The notes: a model not told the origin generated them from the sequence alone. A DNA stretch of 64,000 bases from CBDANW01 sp965197825 (GCA_965197825.1 CBDANW010000002.1:1178001-1242000); one strand, 5' to 3'; counted from the first letter of the stretch, positions 35,216 to 44,787 are shown. Numbers and translations are program-made.

Positions 35216-36303
35216 GCTGTTCAATACCTACCCGGACGAGAACATCATCGCGTTGCGCACCGGGGAATTGAGCTCTTGTCAATAGGTGTGTAAAAAAGTT
35301 CAGGCAGCAGCAACCTTCGACGACTCCGTTACCCTGTCTCCATCTTCAAATCGAACGCCCAGGTGAACCTCTCGCATCAGCTCCGGTGCGTTGAGCCGGC
35401 GAAAATTCTTCTCCGCAACCAGAAGCAGTTTGAAGATTGTCGCAGTGGCGGACTCGACTTTCTTGAACCTTTTGGCCGCATCCGTTCTCAATCTCAGTGC
35501 AGCGAACGGTGACTCCACGACGTTGCTCGTGCGAAGGTGTTGCCAGTGAGGCTTGGGAAAGGAATAAAAGCTGACCATCCGCTCCCAGTCCTCGTCGAGC
35601 ACGTGCGCGGCCCCCGGAAGACCCTTGCGCAAGCACCAATCCTGGAACTTGGCCTTCTTCGTCTCGCACTCCTGCAGGCTGGTGGCGTAGGGGATCGCCG
35701 TCAACAGCGGCTTGGCCTGCGCCTGGTCCCTTTTCGGAATCCGGTCCAGTACGTTGAGGATTCGGTGGTTCCAGCACCGCTGTTCCTCAGCTTCTGGAAA
35801 TACGTTTCGGGTCGCGGCCCAGATGCCGAGATGACCGTCACCGATCACCAAACGGGGACATCTCAGACCGCGCTTCTTCAGTCTCCGTAGCAGCGACGAC
35901 CATGACGCTTAGGATTCTCGATGCCCGGCCTCCAGCGTCAGGACGATTTTCGTCCCGTCGGACAGGCCACCAACCGCAACTAGCACCGCCGCCTTGTCCT
36001 TCTCAAGGCCGGCCTTCACGTACACGCCATCTACCCACAGGTACACGAGCTCGAGTTCTTCCAGTGGGCTAGCTAGCCACTGCTCGTACTCTCCCTGCCA
36101 TTTCTGTTTCAGCCGCGACACCGTGCTGGGAGAAAGTGGAGCGTCCTCCCCTAGAAGCCCGCGGAGCGACAGATCGAAATCTCCGTGAGCTAGTCCATGC
36201 AGGTACAGCTCCGGAATCAACTCGCTCACCGTTTCGCTCCGACGCTTGAACAGCGGAAGCACTCGACTTTCGAACCTCTCCTCCACGTTCCGTACTCTCG
36301 GCC

Positions 36304-37705
36304 GGTCAAGTCTTAATTTTCCTGTCAAATCTCCGTACGGTTCCCCGCGCTCGGTTAAGCTGCTGATTCCTCCGACGTGCCTTGCGGGAGAAGCTCGTTG
36401 CGAAGCTCCTCGACTTTCCTGGCGGCGAAGACATCCATCCTCACGCCGCGCCATTTGTTTGCGACGGCCAAGAGCACAGCGAACGAGAGTTTCATCGCGG
36501 CCTCCTCGGTGAAGAAGTGAGGAATGACCTTTGTGCGACGTTTGTGCTCTCCGAACGTGCGCTCAAGTAGATTCGACGTGCGAAGCCTTTTGTGATGCGC
36601 CGCAGGAAGGCGTAGCGCCTGAAGACACGCTTCGAAGGTCTCTTCCATGCACTTCATCGCGCTCGGGAATCGTTGACGGTACCGAGCGATCACCTCCCGA
36701 CCCTTCTTCAGCCCTTGCTCGTAGCTGTTCGCATGGAACGACTCAAGGATGGCCGCCTTGAGTTCGTCGCGCACTTCCTTCGGAGCCTTGCCCAGGATGT
36801 TCTCGAGGCGGTGCTTCTGGCAACGTTGCTTGAGGCTTCGAGGGAAGACCTCTGCGATCGCTTTGAGCACTCCAGGATTCCCGTCCGTCACGATGAGCAA
36901 CGGCTCCCTCATTCCTCGGGCCACCATCTCCTGCAAAAACCCCTTCCAGTTCTCGTAGGATTCTCGGTTGCCGACACCGATATGAAGAAGAACTCGCGTC
37001 CCATCAGCGCGATAGCCGGTCGCAACGAGGATGGGCTCTTTTCTCTCCGCTCCTTGGTGGTAGCGCAGGTACGTGCCGTCGAGCTCGAGATACAACAGCT
37101 TCTCGTTCGAGAGATCCCGTTTTCGAAACGCCTCGAAATCCTCCGACAGACACCGTGTGACCCGGCTCACCACCGACTTCGAGACACCCGTGCCGCTCAG
37201 CACGTCCGCGAACGTCGCCTCAATGTCACGCGTCGACATCCCGTGGACGTACATCCGCGCGATCAGTTCATCGAGTTTCTCGGTCCGGCTCACGTAGGCG
37301 TCGAGAATCTTTGACTGAAACACCTTCTCTGTTTCTCGTACCCGCGGCACTTGCACCGTTACCGCTCCCTCGCCCGTGAGGACCCGATGCGACTCATACC
37401 CGTTGCGTCGTCCCTTCTCCTTCGTCGTTGCCGGAGCGTTCTCATAGTAGTTTCGACCCAACGCCTCCGTCACCTCGCGCTCCAACGCATATTGAAGCAT
37501 CATCTGAGCTCCCGACCGGACGATCTCCTAGAAATTCATCTCCCCAAATACCAGTTGTTCCTCGAACTGCTTGAGCAATCGCTGACTCGGTAGTACCTTT
37601 CCCATGATGTATGGTTCTCCTTTTCTGTCCCCATGACGGGGACGGGTTTTGAGCTTGGGGAACCATACATCGTTTTTCTTTGACAGGAATCTTAAGACAT
37701 CACCC
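36304..37705 (-). mobile_element. IS256-family element B, copy 2 (nested)
   Basis: 1402 bp, inverted relative to 26607-28008. TCTCGGCC stands at both sides (36296-36303 and 37706-37713), an 8-bp target duplication inside the transposase gene of element D. This proves direct insertion here. Confidence 0.93.
36355..37605 (-). pseudogene. IS256-family transposase B, nonsense-mutated copy
   Basis: Same protein as 26707-27957 (two other visible replacements, Leu to Phe and Leu to Arg, in EETxEACLQALxLP). After MNF a TAG replaces the Ser codon of MNLSEIVRSG, near codon 22. Translation could only restart at internal Met 37503, without the N terminus. Confidence 0.88.
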
Positions 37706-38059
37706 TCTCGGCCGGCGAACCGTCACTGTGCCCACGCTCATCGTCAGCTTCCGAGGCTTACCGTATCCATTTCGATAGCCCGCCGTTGTGTCCACGGGCT
37801 TCCGTCTCTCCGATTTCTCACGCCCGAGAAGCTCCGTGACTTCGGCTACCATCAGCTCCTGCACCCAATCCTGGATCTCAAGCCTCGCCCACTTCTCCAG
37901 CGACTCCCAAGCCACCCTTGACGAGCTCCGTCGTCCTGTGGTCTTTTCCTTCATGGCGGTGTCTCCTTCCGTTGGCCCCTTCACGCCGTGTTTCGTGACG
38001 CGGAAGGTTACTCCGCCTTTACTTTATTTCCACACCTTCTGAGGGTAGCTCGGGGAATT

Positions 38060-38209
38060 CTACAGCGGGTACACGCCGTGGACCTCCTCGTCAAACCAGA
38101 CCGTCAAATCGCCCCGGCGGCGCAGGCCTTCGTTGTATTCCGCCCAGTTGCGAACGTGGTACTTCTTCTGTTTCGCGTGTTTGTACCGGCTGCGCTTGGG
38201 ATACTTCAT
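38060..38209 (-). pseudogene. IS5-type transposase N-terminal fragment
   Basis: A 49-residue frame from ATG 38209: MKYPKRSRYKHAKQKKYHVR then NWAEYNEGLRRRGDLTVWFD, the standard start of IS5-group transposases. It ends at a stop 22 bases from IS256 element D. Confidence 0.75.
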
Positions 38210-38340
38210 GGTCAAACATACCCCGGCCACCACCATAGGCAGATTTCGCTCTCAGCCAAGAGCGGTGCAACAACGCCTCGGGAGCTACGAGACCTGTCCT
38301 GGGGCCACTCGTGGAGGGCAGGCGGTATTGTCGCACCCTT

Positions 38341-39186
38341 CTACTTTTTCTTGCGCGTCCCGGCGCGAGCCGTCGGCTTCCTGAACGGGGTAGAACGCCT
38401 ACCTGGTTTCCTTCCGGTCTGCCCAGCGCGCCGACTCTTCTTGGCAAGCGGCGCAAGATCGTCATCAGAGACCCCACCCATATCGATGTCGACACCGAAG
38501 ACCGATGACAGCCTGTCGGATTTGAGCACCCTGCCACTCCGGGACTTGTCTCCAGTCGGTGGCTGGTCGACGGCGGCCTCCACCATCTCGGCTGGGTCGA
38601 CACCTCGCAAGGTGAACAGCAGCTCCGGCTCGTGGTCGAGGCGTGCGCCTACGCCGTAGAGCGTCGCCGCCACGTGCTTGCACATGGTCGCCCAGTCGGG
38701 GCACGAGCAACTCAGCGAGATCTCCCGAGGGGCAGGAAACAATCCCTCTCCCTTGCAGGTCACGATCTCCATCACGCCCTTGGAGATGGAGCCCTGCAGC
38801 AGCTCGACCAGCGAGTCGATTTTGCCTGCACATTGGCCCTTGATGTCGGTCCAGCGCTTCTTCGCCAGGCTTTTGATCTGGGTGTCCACCTCATAGATGT
38901 CGGAGCCGCTGACGAGAGATCGCACACGCCCCGCCTCGATCTGAAGATCGATCACCGAACCGTTGTGCACGTAGGTTCGGCCGCGAGGCAGGCGGTTCGA
39001 GTAGTCGCTGTACGACTCGAGGTTCTTGCACCAAGCATCACCCCAGAAGGTGGTTGCGATCTTGCGGCCCACGATCTCGATCGGTGAGATCTCGCGTCCG
39101 GCTTTTTTCATCTTAGCGACCCTCTTCGCGGCATGACGGCGGCGCGCTGCCACGGAGACGTAAGGGCGCCACGAGTACCAGCCCAT
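38341..39186 (-). CDS. SWIM zinc-finger protein
   Basis: 281 residues. The SWIM motif CxCx(n)CxH is seen in LSCSCPDWATMCKHVAATLY (about residues 165-185), preceded by YEVDTQIKSLAKKRW. The C terminus is very basic (RAGQTGRKPGRRS ... TRKKK) and likely binds nucleic acid. In many bacteria such proteins pair with a SNF2 helicase, as here: the helicase gene lies 45 bases upstream on the same strand. The job of the pair is not established; DNA repair or processing is a guess. Confidence 0.9.
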   Translation of the reverse strand: MGWYSWRPYVSVAARRRHAAKRVAKMKKAGREISPIEIVGRKIATTFWGDAWCKNLESYSDYSNRLPRGRTYVHNGSVIDLQIEAGRVRSLVSGSDIYEVDTQIKSLAKKRWTDIKGQCAGKIDSLVELLQGSISKGVMEIVTCKGEGLFPAPREISLSCSCPDWATMCKHVAATLYGVGARLDHEPELLFTLRGVDPAEMVEAAVDQPPTGDKSRSGRVLKSDRLSSVFGVDIDMGGVSDDDLAPLAKKSRRAGQTGRKPGRRSTPFRKPTARAGTRKKK

Positions 39187-39231
39187 GAGCTCACCTCACG
39201 CTTTCTTGTGACGAGCGCGTTCGTGCATCTT

Positions 39232-41970
39232 CTATTCCTCCAAGGCGCTGCTCAAGTCGAGGGACACCATAGAGATCAAATCCTCGTTGCTCATCTCCGT
39301 CAAGGCCGACTCCGCACCACCTGAAAGGAGCTTGCCTGCGAGCTTCTGCTTCCCGGCGATCAGTTCGTCGATACGCTCCTCCACCGTGCCCCGGCAGATG
39401 AACTTGTGAACGAGCACGTTCTTCTTCTGGCCGATGCGAAAGGCGCGGTCCGTGGCCTGGTTTTCGACCGCCGGGTTCCACCATCGGTCAAAATGGATGA
39501 CATGGGACGCCGCAGTCAGATTGAGCCCAGTACCGCCAGCCTTTAGAGAAAGGACCATGAACGGTACCCGGTCGTCCTCCTGAAACCTGTTTACCAGCCC
39601 TTGGCGCTTCTTGACCGGCGTTCCGCCATGCAGCACGAGGCCGCCGTGACCGAAGACCTCGGTCAGAAAGCGAGACAGCGGCGCCGTCATCTCGCGGAAC
39701 TGGGTGAAGACCAGCACCTTATCCTGGCGCGCGGAGATGGACTCGCAAAGCTCGCGCAGCCGGGCGAGCTTGCCGCTGTCTTCGGCCTCGTAGCTTCCGT
39801 CGCCGAGCCAATGGGACGGGTGATTGCAGATTTGCTTGAAGCGCATCAGAAAGGCCAGGACCATACCGCGCCGCTCGATGCCTTCCAGCTTCTCGATGAC
39901 CCTCTTCATCTCATCGACCGACTGCTTGTACAGGGCGGCCTGGCGCTTGCTCAGCAGGCAGTAGGCATTGACCTCGGTCTTGTCGGGCAGATCGGCAATG
40001 ACTCTCTTGTCGGTCTTGAGCCTTCTTAGAATATACGGCTGCACCAGCCTGCGCAGCGGCGCGTAGCCTCCTTGCTTACCCGACGCCATGGATTTGCACA
40101 GGCCATTGAAGGCCTTCGCCGAGCCTAGCAGCCCCGGATTCAGGAAGTCGAAGATCGACCACAGGTCGCCGAGGCGATTCTCCACCGGTGTGCCGGTGAG
40201 GGCCAGGCGCCACCGCGAGTCCAGTGCTTTGACCACCCTGGTTTGCTTGGCGCTGGGGTTCTTGATGGCCTGGGCCTCGTCGAGGATTACGTTCCGCCAG
40301 GCATGCGACTTCATCCACTCGGTCCGCATGGCGGTGCCGTAGGTGGTGATCACCGCGTCGTGGGCATCCACCTTCTCCTTTGGCAGCTTCTTGAGCTCGG
40401 GCGAGGGGATGCGCGACGGGTGGGCGATGAGAAACTTCATCTGGGGCGCGAAGCGTTCAATCTCCAGGCGCCAGTTGTCGACGAGCGAGGCCGGCACGAC
40501 CAGAAGGTCGGTACCCTTCTCCTTGTTGCGCCGGCTCATGGACAGCACACCGAGCACCTGGATGGTTTTCCCCAGGCCCATATCGTCGGCAAGGCAGCCG
40601 CCGAGCTCCAGGCCGCGCAGGGTCCAGAGCCACTCCACACCGAGCTTCTGGTAGGGACGGAGCTCGCCCCGCAAGCCCGCGTCCGAGTCGATCTCGGCCC
40701 GGAGCTCAGGCGAGCGCAGCGCGTCGAGCCTTGACGAAAGCCATTTTCCTGCGATGACCTCCGACCATTCCTGTCGAGCGTCCTCGGTGCCGTTCGAGTC
40801 GTCGCCATCGAGCTCGGCGCCAGCCAGCATGCGCATGGCCTCGCCGAAGCTGACTCCGCCGGCCTGGGCCTGCTTTTGCACGTCCCGCCACTGTTCGAGA
40901 ACCGCGCTGAGCTTGTCCCGGTCCACCTCGACCCACTTCCCCTTGACCAGCACCAGACCCTCGCTGGCTGCGAGCAGCATCTCGATCTCCCTCGTCGACA
41001 GATTCTTGCCGTCGAGGGTCAGCTTGACGTCGAAGTCCAGGAGCGCGTCCATACCCAGCGTCGACGGCGCCTTGCCGCCCACCAACACGGAGACCTTGGG
41101 ACGGGGGTGACTCTTGGCTCCCCACCAGTCGGGCATGCGCACAACGAGACCGGCTTGCTCGTACAGTGCGATCTCGCAGAGGAAGTGATGCGCCTCCGCG
41201 GGTCTCCAGGACAGGGGGTGGTAGATGTCGCCGGAGTCGACCAGCTCGCGGATGAACGCGCTCTGCCCGGCCGCGCGCGACAAGGGAGAGAGCAGCGCGA
41301 GTAGTTTCTGTCGGTTCTTCGCCCCGGCGTAGTCCTTGAGCGCTCGCCCGAGGGGCAGGTGCTGAGGCTTGGCCTCCTTGGAGACCTTGTGAACATAGGT
41401 CGCGATGAAGGCGAAGGGATACGAGGGGTCGCGTTTGTTCTCGGCCAGGTGGAAACAGACCCGGCCGACCACGTTCCATACCGAGCCCTGCTTCTTCAGG
41501 TATCCCTGGACGCCTAGCTCAAACCGTGCTGCTTCGGTGGTCAGGGCCTTCCCGATGTCGCGCCACAGCTCGCCGAGCATCGAGGGTGTGATCAGCTCGG
41601 CGCCCTGCATGGGAGGGGCCGCCTGGGTGAAATCCGAGAGCTCGTCCGGGGCGGGCTCGGGCACGACCAGAGACGTTGGGTCGGTTGGATCCAACCCGCC
41701 ACAGACCCTGACCACCAAGGCCTTCCCGATGTCGCGCCAGTACGAAAGCGTAGGGTGAAGGTCGGTGCTCAGCTCTCCCACTCCCAGATGCAACACCCCA
41801 TGCCCGCGCCCCACGTTGAACGCATCGATAATGCGCCGTTGCACTGCGGCGGACAGGCCCGTGCCCTCATCGGGAGAGCCGGGGTGGACGTCAATGCGGC
41901 CACTCGTGGTCAATCCGCAAAGAAGGGTGGCGTTGGCCCCGGTGGCACTATCGTGGAAAAGCTGCCTCAT
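39232..41970 (-). CDS. SNF2-family DEAD/DEAH helicase
   Basis: 912 residues. The N-terminal about 430 are bacterial SNF2-specific, with GGKAPSTLGMDALLDFDV and VLVKGKWVEVDRDKL. The motor follows: Walker A in ADDMGLGKTIQVLGVL (about residue 460), motif II DEAQAIKN (about 565), LTGTPVENRLGDLWSIFDF, then the second RecA fold with VLVFTQFREM (about 755), SLKAGGTGLNLTAASHV and the arginine motif DRAFRIGQ. It is an ATP-driven double-strand DNA translocase. A segment WRDIGKAL occurs twice in the first 140 residues, a small internal duplication. Its ATG overlaps the stop of a 42-codon frame. Confidence 0.93.
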   Translation of the reverse strand: MRQLFHDSATGANATLLCGLTTSGRIDVHPGSPDEGTGLSAAVQRRIIDAFNVGRGHGVLHLGVGELSTDLHPTLSYWRDIGKALVVRVCGGLDPTDPTSLVVPEPAPDELSDFTQAAPPMQGAELITPSMLGELWRDIGKALTTEAARFELGVQGYLKKQGSVWNVVGRVCFHLAENKRDPSYPFAFIATYVHKVSKEAKPQHLPLGRALKDYAGAKNRQKLLALLSPLSRAAGQSAFIRELVDSGDIYHPLSWRPAEAHHFLCEIALYEQAGLVVRMPDWWGAKSHPRPKVSVLVGGKAPSTLGMDALLDFDVKLTLDGKNLSTREIEMLLAASEGLVLVKGKWVEVDRDKLSAVLEQWRDVQKQAQAGGVSFGEAMRMLAGAELDGDDSNGTEDARQEWSEVIAGKWLSSRLDALRSPELRAEIDSDAGLRGELRPYQKLGVEWLWTLRGLELGGCLADDMGLGKTIQVLGVLSMSRRNKEKGTDLLVVPASLVDNWRLEIERFAPQMKFLIAHPSRIPSPELKKLPKEKVDAHDAVITTYGTAMRTEWMKSHAWRNVILDEAQAIKNPSAKQTRVVKALDSRWRLALTGTPVENRLGDLWSIFDFLNPGLLGSAKAFNGLCKSMASGKQGGYAPLRRLVQPYILRRLKTDKRVIADLPDKTEVNAYCLLSKRQAALYKQSVDEMKRVIEKLEGIERRGMVLAFLMRFKQICNHPSHWLGDGSYEAEDSGKLARLRELCESISARQDKVLVFTQFREMTAPLSRFLTEVFGHGGLVLHGGTPVKKRQGLVNRFQEDDRVPFMVLSLKAGGTGLNLTAASHVIHFDRWWNPAVENQATDRAFRIGQKKNVLVHKFICRGTVEERIDELIAGKQKLAGKLLSGGAESALTEMSNEDLISMVSLDLSSALEE

Positions 41971-42095
41971 TGGCTGTTGACCCGCGAGTGCAGCCGACTC
42001 TTGGCAACGTCGGGCAACCCCGCGAGGAAGATGACTTCCGTTCGGTGATTCACGTAGGCCTGGAACATGAACTCGGTCCAGTAGTCTCTCATCAT
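41967..42095 (-). CDS. Small frame overlapping the helicase start
   Basis: 42 residues (MMRDYWTEFMFQAYVNHRTE then VIFLAGLPDVAKSRL) ending in an ATGA overlap with the helicase ATG. An in-frame stop lies just upstream, so it begins here. No ribosome site is obvious. It could be a coupling leader peptide or the only remains of an upstream gene. Unrecognised. Confidence 0.4.
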   Translation of the reverse strand: MMRDYWTEFMFQAYVNHRTEVIFLAGLPDVAKSRLHSRVNSQ

Positions 42096-42177
42096 TATTG
42101 ATCCGGATTAATCTGGACGGGTACTGAACCGTACCGGGTTTCCTGGAGACTTCAACTGGAAGCTAGAATCCTCGGTC

Positions 42178-42344
42178 ATGAGCACGCCGATCCAGCCCTT
42201 GACCTTGTTGGTCGTCGCCATCGCTGGTTGGCTCCAGCGTGACCAACAGGCCGCTATCGTCTACTTGCTCGAGGAGAACAGAGTCCTCAAAGCTCGGCTT
42301 CGCGGGAGAAAACCTCGTTTCACGGACGACGAGCGACGTCGGCT
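42178..42344 (+). pseudogene. Integrase-type transposase N-terminal fragment
   Basis: ATG 42178 gives PLTLLVVAIAGWLQRD, QQAAIVYLLEENRVLKARLR and KPRFTDDERRRLVVLA, the N-terminal coiled region of the family also seen at 22862 and 25212. It breaks off at the IS66 fragment. Confidence 0.75.
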
Positions 42345-42550
42345 GGTAGTGCTCGCTGGCTTCGTCGAACTTTCTTTTCACGTGCGCCCAGCAGTGGGCG
42401 AGACGAAACTGTGGACCGGCACGAGCCGCGTAGCCGTCTGGACCGGCACGAGCTAGCACCTCGTACACCGCGTAGCCGTCCACAACCGCGATGCCGGAGT
42501 AGGTCCCCAGCACCTTTTGGCCATCTTCCGTCGATTTCGTCGGCAGCATT
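42345..42550 (-). pseudogene. 206-bp IS66 tnpC fragment
   Basis: Identical in content to 18841-19045 (MLPTKSTEDGQKVLGTYSGI ... HCWAHVKRKFDEAS). Both ends are abrupt and no IS terminus is present, so it arrived by recombination or is what a deletion left. Confidence 0.88.
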
Positions 42551-42760
42551 ACTCTGAACGATGGGTGCGTCGTTCGCACGGAGACCCCGAACCTGTTCCT
42601 GCTCATGGCGGGACCGAAGAGTCCGACACCGGGAGAGCTCCTGGGCTCCCAGGCCATGGATCATGGATCAGATTCTGGAGTCTTCTGCGAGGTATTTCGA
42701 TTTCGTCGTGCTGGATTCCGCGCCCTTGCTGCCCGTCTTCGACACCCATGCGCTTTGCAC
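42551..42760 (+). pseudogene. Fragment of polysaccharide co-polymerase tyrosine kinase (CpsD/Wzc type)
   Basis: TPNLFLLMAGPKSPTPGELL then, in another frame, ARYFDFVVLDSAPLLPVFDT: the region from just before Walker A-prime to motif B of bacterial tyrosine kinases of capsule loci. The frame is broken by a tandem 7-bp duplication (ATGGATC at 42656-42662 and 42663-42669); removing one copy joins the two pieces exactly. The rest of the gene is missing. Confidence 0.7.
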
Positions 42761-43517
42761 GCGCGCTGATGCCGGAGACCACCAGCAAGATCGTCAGGGC
42801 GCCCAACACCACCAGCCGTCTGGTCACGGTAGCCGAGGGAGTTTCCTCGTCGAGCCCACCGCGGCCTTTCGAGCGCCGAGCCAGAAGCACTCCCAAGATA
42901 ATGCTGGGGAGGAGTAGGATCGCCAGATAGAACCGCAACGAGCTCAACGCGGCTACCCCGAGGACTACCATCAGAATAGATCGGCCGCGCACGCCTTCCT
43001 GGAGGACGAGCACGTGATAGGTGATGATGGCGAGAACGAGGAAAACGAGGCCTTCTTTATAGAGAGCGCCTCCCCAGAATGCGAAGACGGGTGAGAAGAC
43101 GACCAGCCGCGTGGCATGAAGCGCGCCGTGATCGGTCTGGCCGAGCTGACGCGAGATTCGGTAGATGAAGACGGGAGTGCGGGCGGTGATGAGGTTGAAG
43201 AGCACGATGATGACCGGGAGGGCGCGGGCTCCTCGAAGCACGAACGAGATCACCGCCAACACGAAGACCATGCCCCAGGCTTGGCGACTGCTCGCCATCA
43301 AGCTCTGTAGAGTGAGAGACGTGCCAGCGGCCATCCACTCGAGAGCGATCCGCCTCCCCAAGTTTTCGTACGTGACGGCATCCTCGACGAGCGAAAAATC
43401 CGTATACCAGGAGATCCACCAGGCGAGAAAACCCAGCGCGCAGCGCAGGCTGAAACTCAGCCAATAAATGGACTTTTCGTTGGTCGCGTCGATGACGCTG
43501 ACTTCGGGTGGTTGCAT
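42761..43517 (-). pseudogene. Polytopic membrane protein, C terminus lost
   Basis: About 250 residues with six to seven hydrophobic segments (LRCALGFLAWWISWYTDFSL, GMVFVLAVISFVLRGARALP, VFSPVFAFWGGALYKEGLVF, SLRFYLAILLLPSIILGVLL, LVVLGALTILLVVSGI). FAFWGGALYKEGLVFL is like membrane proteins of exopolysaccharide loci that include polymerase-like and GT39-like types. The frame runs into the tyrosine-kinase fragment, on the opposite strand, so its natural end is gone. Confidence 0.6.
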
Positions 43518-43649
43518 GCTCCCCAGGTTTTGGAGCGGTGGCTTTCGGTTAAGTTTGAGAGTGAGTAAATATTATGCGGACGGGAAAAGGCCCTGTCAAA
43601 TAAGGTCAACCAAACCGCCCTTGGCCCGCCCCAGTACGGTTGAAACCGT
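43518..43649. other. Short gap between membrane-protein genes
   Basis: About 130 bases; nothing recognised apart from the upstream region of the 43517 gene. Confidence 0.3.
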
Positions 43650-43811
43650 TCACGGAATAGGGGTGATGACCGCGAGGGCGGTCAATGCCAACGTCAGGAA
43701 GCCGATGAGAAGCCAGAGGCGCAACGAGCGCCTACGATCCGCGTCCCGTTCCTCGCGGGTTGCTACCGGGAGGGTCGTCCCGTTCATTCGATGCATGCCC
43801 CGCATGCCCAT
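43650..43811 (-). CDS. 53-residue single-span membrane protein
   Basis: Start ATG 43811, sequence MGMRGMHRMNGTTLPVATRE, a basic stretch DADRRRSLRL, then one helix WLLIGFLTLALTALAVITPI and stop. It is the last gene of a compact three-gene minus-strand set of membrane proteins, 6 bases after the stop of the previous one. Unknown family. Positive-inside rule puts the N terminus in the cytoplasm. Confidence 0.5.
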   Translation of the reverse strand: MGMRGMHRMNGTTLPVATREERDADRRRSLRLWLLIGFLTLALTALAVITPIP

Positions 43812-43817
43812 CACCAC

Positions 43818-44027
43818 TCAGGTATCGCAGGCTGCCTGAACGAACCCCAGCACGGCGGTGAGGATGGGAAGAGCGAGAAGGACTCTTGTGGGTTTCGGCA
43901 CGTCCGTCCAGAGGAGCAGAAGGAACAGAAGGATGCTCGCGGCGGCGCCGACAATGCCCGTGCGTCGCCGACGTCTTACTTCGTTGGGGCCGATGTTTCT
44001 CCGTCCCGGGACGTGGTCGGCCTTCAT
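43818..44027 (-). CDS. Small membrane protein, two helices
   Basis: 69 residues: a basic N terminus (RRNIGPNEVRRRRRT), helix one GIVGAAASILLFLLLLWTDV, helix two RVLLALPILTAVLGFVQAAC. Its ATG overlaps the stop of the upstream 238-residue membrane protein (ATGA), so both come from one message. Unknown function. Confidence 0.65.
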   Translation of the reverse strand: MKADHVPGRRNIGPNEVRRRRRTGIVGAAASILLFLLLLWTDVPKPTRVLLALPILTAVLGFVQAACDT

Positions 44028-44740
44028 GGAGCCGAGTCTATCCGAAGCGGAGAGCTCTCCTTACCAGACTCGGCTGTCTCTGCGGCGGCCTTCCTGCGCC
44101 GGAAGATAAGCGCCGCCGGCGTACCGAAGAACGCTCCGATCACAATCGTGGACGAGACCCAGAAGAGAAGCTGAGGGAAGAATCCCAGCCAAAGGAAAAC
44201 GGCGTGCCAACCCATCTCCGGAAAGCCGTCCGGTCTGGCGTCGTAGTGAGTCCCCCAGCCGCCCTGTATGGCGAGGGCCATGATCAGTATGACGGGAAGC
44301 CGTGCGGCCAATCCGTAAGCGAGAAGGGTCTTGAAGAGCTGCGACCATCCGAAATATTGAATGCTCGCTGCCACCAGCCCAAGGAACCAGATGTAGACGA
44401 GGCCGGCGAAGAAACTGTTCTCGAGGAAGACGGTTTGAACCGGAGTCCCGGCGATGAGCACGACGCCGCCCATAATGGCGAAGCTCAGCGCCTTGCCCCA
44501 GTGTGGGGGAGCCTGGCCGGTTCGAGTGAGATGTAGAGCGAAGTAGATTCCGAAAACCGGTGCCAACCAGATGATGCCAACGATCGCTCCGGAGCCGCCT
44601 GCCTCCGGGTTGTAGAACCTGGCAGACCATTGGAGGAGCTCCCCGGTCAGCCGCCATAGCGTTACGATCAGACTGATGAGCGCGGGGACGAAAATGAGCC
44701 GTACGGTAGAAGAGAGCTGGCCCGAGGCAGACTGGTTCAT
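44024..44740 (-). CDS. Polytopic membrane protein of unknown function
   Basis: 238 residues with about six helices, including LIFVPALISLIVTLWRLTGE, GSGAIVGIIWLAPVFGIYFA, ALSFAIMGGVVLIAGTPV, FAGLVYIWFLGLVAASIQYF, ARLPVILIMALAIQGGW and FLWLGFFPQLLFWVSSTIVI. No catalytic motif. First gene of the three-gene set. The DUF255 gene ends 47 bases upstream, so it may share that transcript. Confidence 0.75.
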   Translation of the reverse strand: MNQSASGQLSSTVRLIFVPALISLIVTLWRLTGELLQWSARFYNPEAGGSGAIVGIIWLAPVFGIYFALHLTRTGQAPPHWGKALSFAIMGGVVLIAGTPVQTVFLENSFFAGLVYIWFLGLVAASIQYFGWSQLFKTLLAYGLAARLPVILIMALAIQGGWGTHYDARPDGFPEMGWHAVFLWLGFFPQLLFWVSSTIVIGAFFGTPAALIFRRRKAAAETAESGKESSPLRIDSAP

Positions 44741-44787
44741 GGGTCTTCCGAATTCCCCTCAGACTAACACGCCATGCGAACGACGCG

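Larger units (their letters stand above)
35300..37954 (-). pseudogene. IS256-type transposase D, split by a nested IS and indels
   Basis: N terminus at 37714-37954 (LEKWARLEIQDWVQELMVAE; DTTAGYRNGYGKPRKL). The middle part is at 35909-36303 (RPRVRNVEERFESRVLPLFK; VYLWVDGVYVKAGLEKDKAA with a catalytic Asp). The C-terminal part at 35300-35880 is in another frame (LVIGDGHLGIWAATRN, QRCWNHRILNVL, LRTSNVVESPFAALRLRTDA). The nested IS sits after TVRRPRG; a further frame break lies near 35880-35910. Confidence 0.85.
35284..38037 (-). mobile_element. IS256-type element D, interrupted by element B copy 2
   Basis: Ends AGGTGTGTAAAAAAG (35284) and, reversed, AGGTGTGGAAATAAAG (to 38037). Removing the 1402-bp element B and one TCTCGGCC leaves about 1.34 kb, a normal IS256 length. 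Confidence 0.82.
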
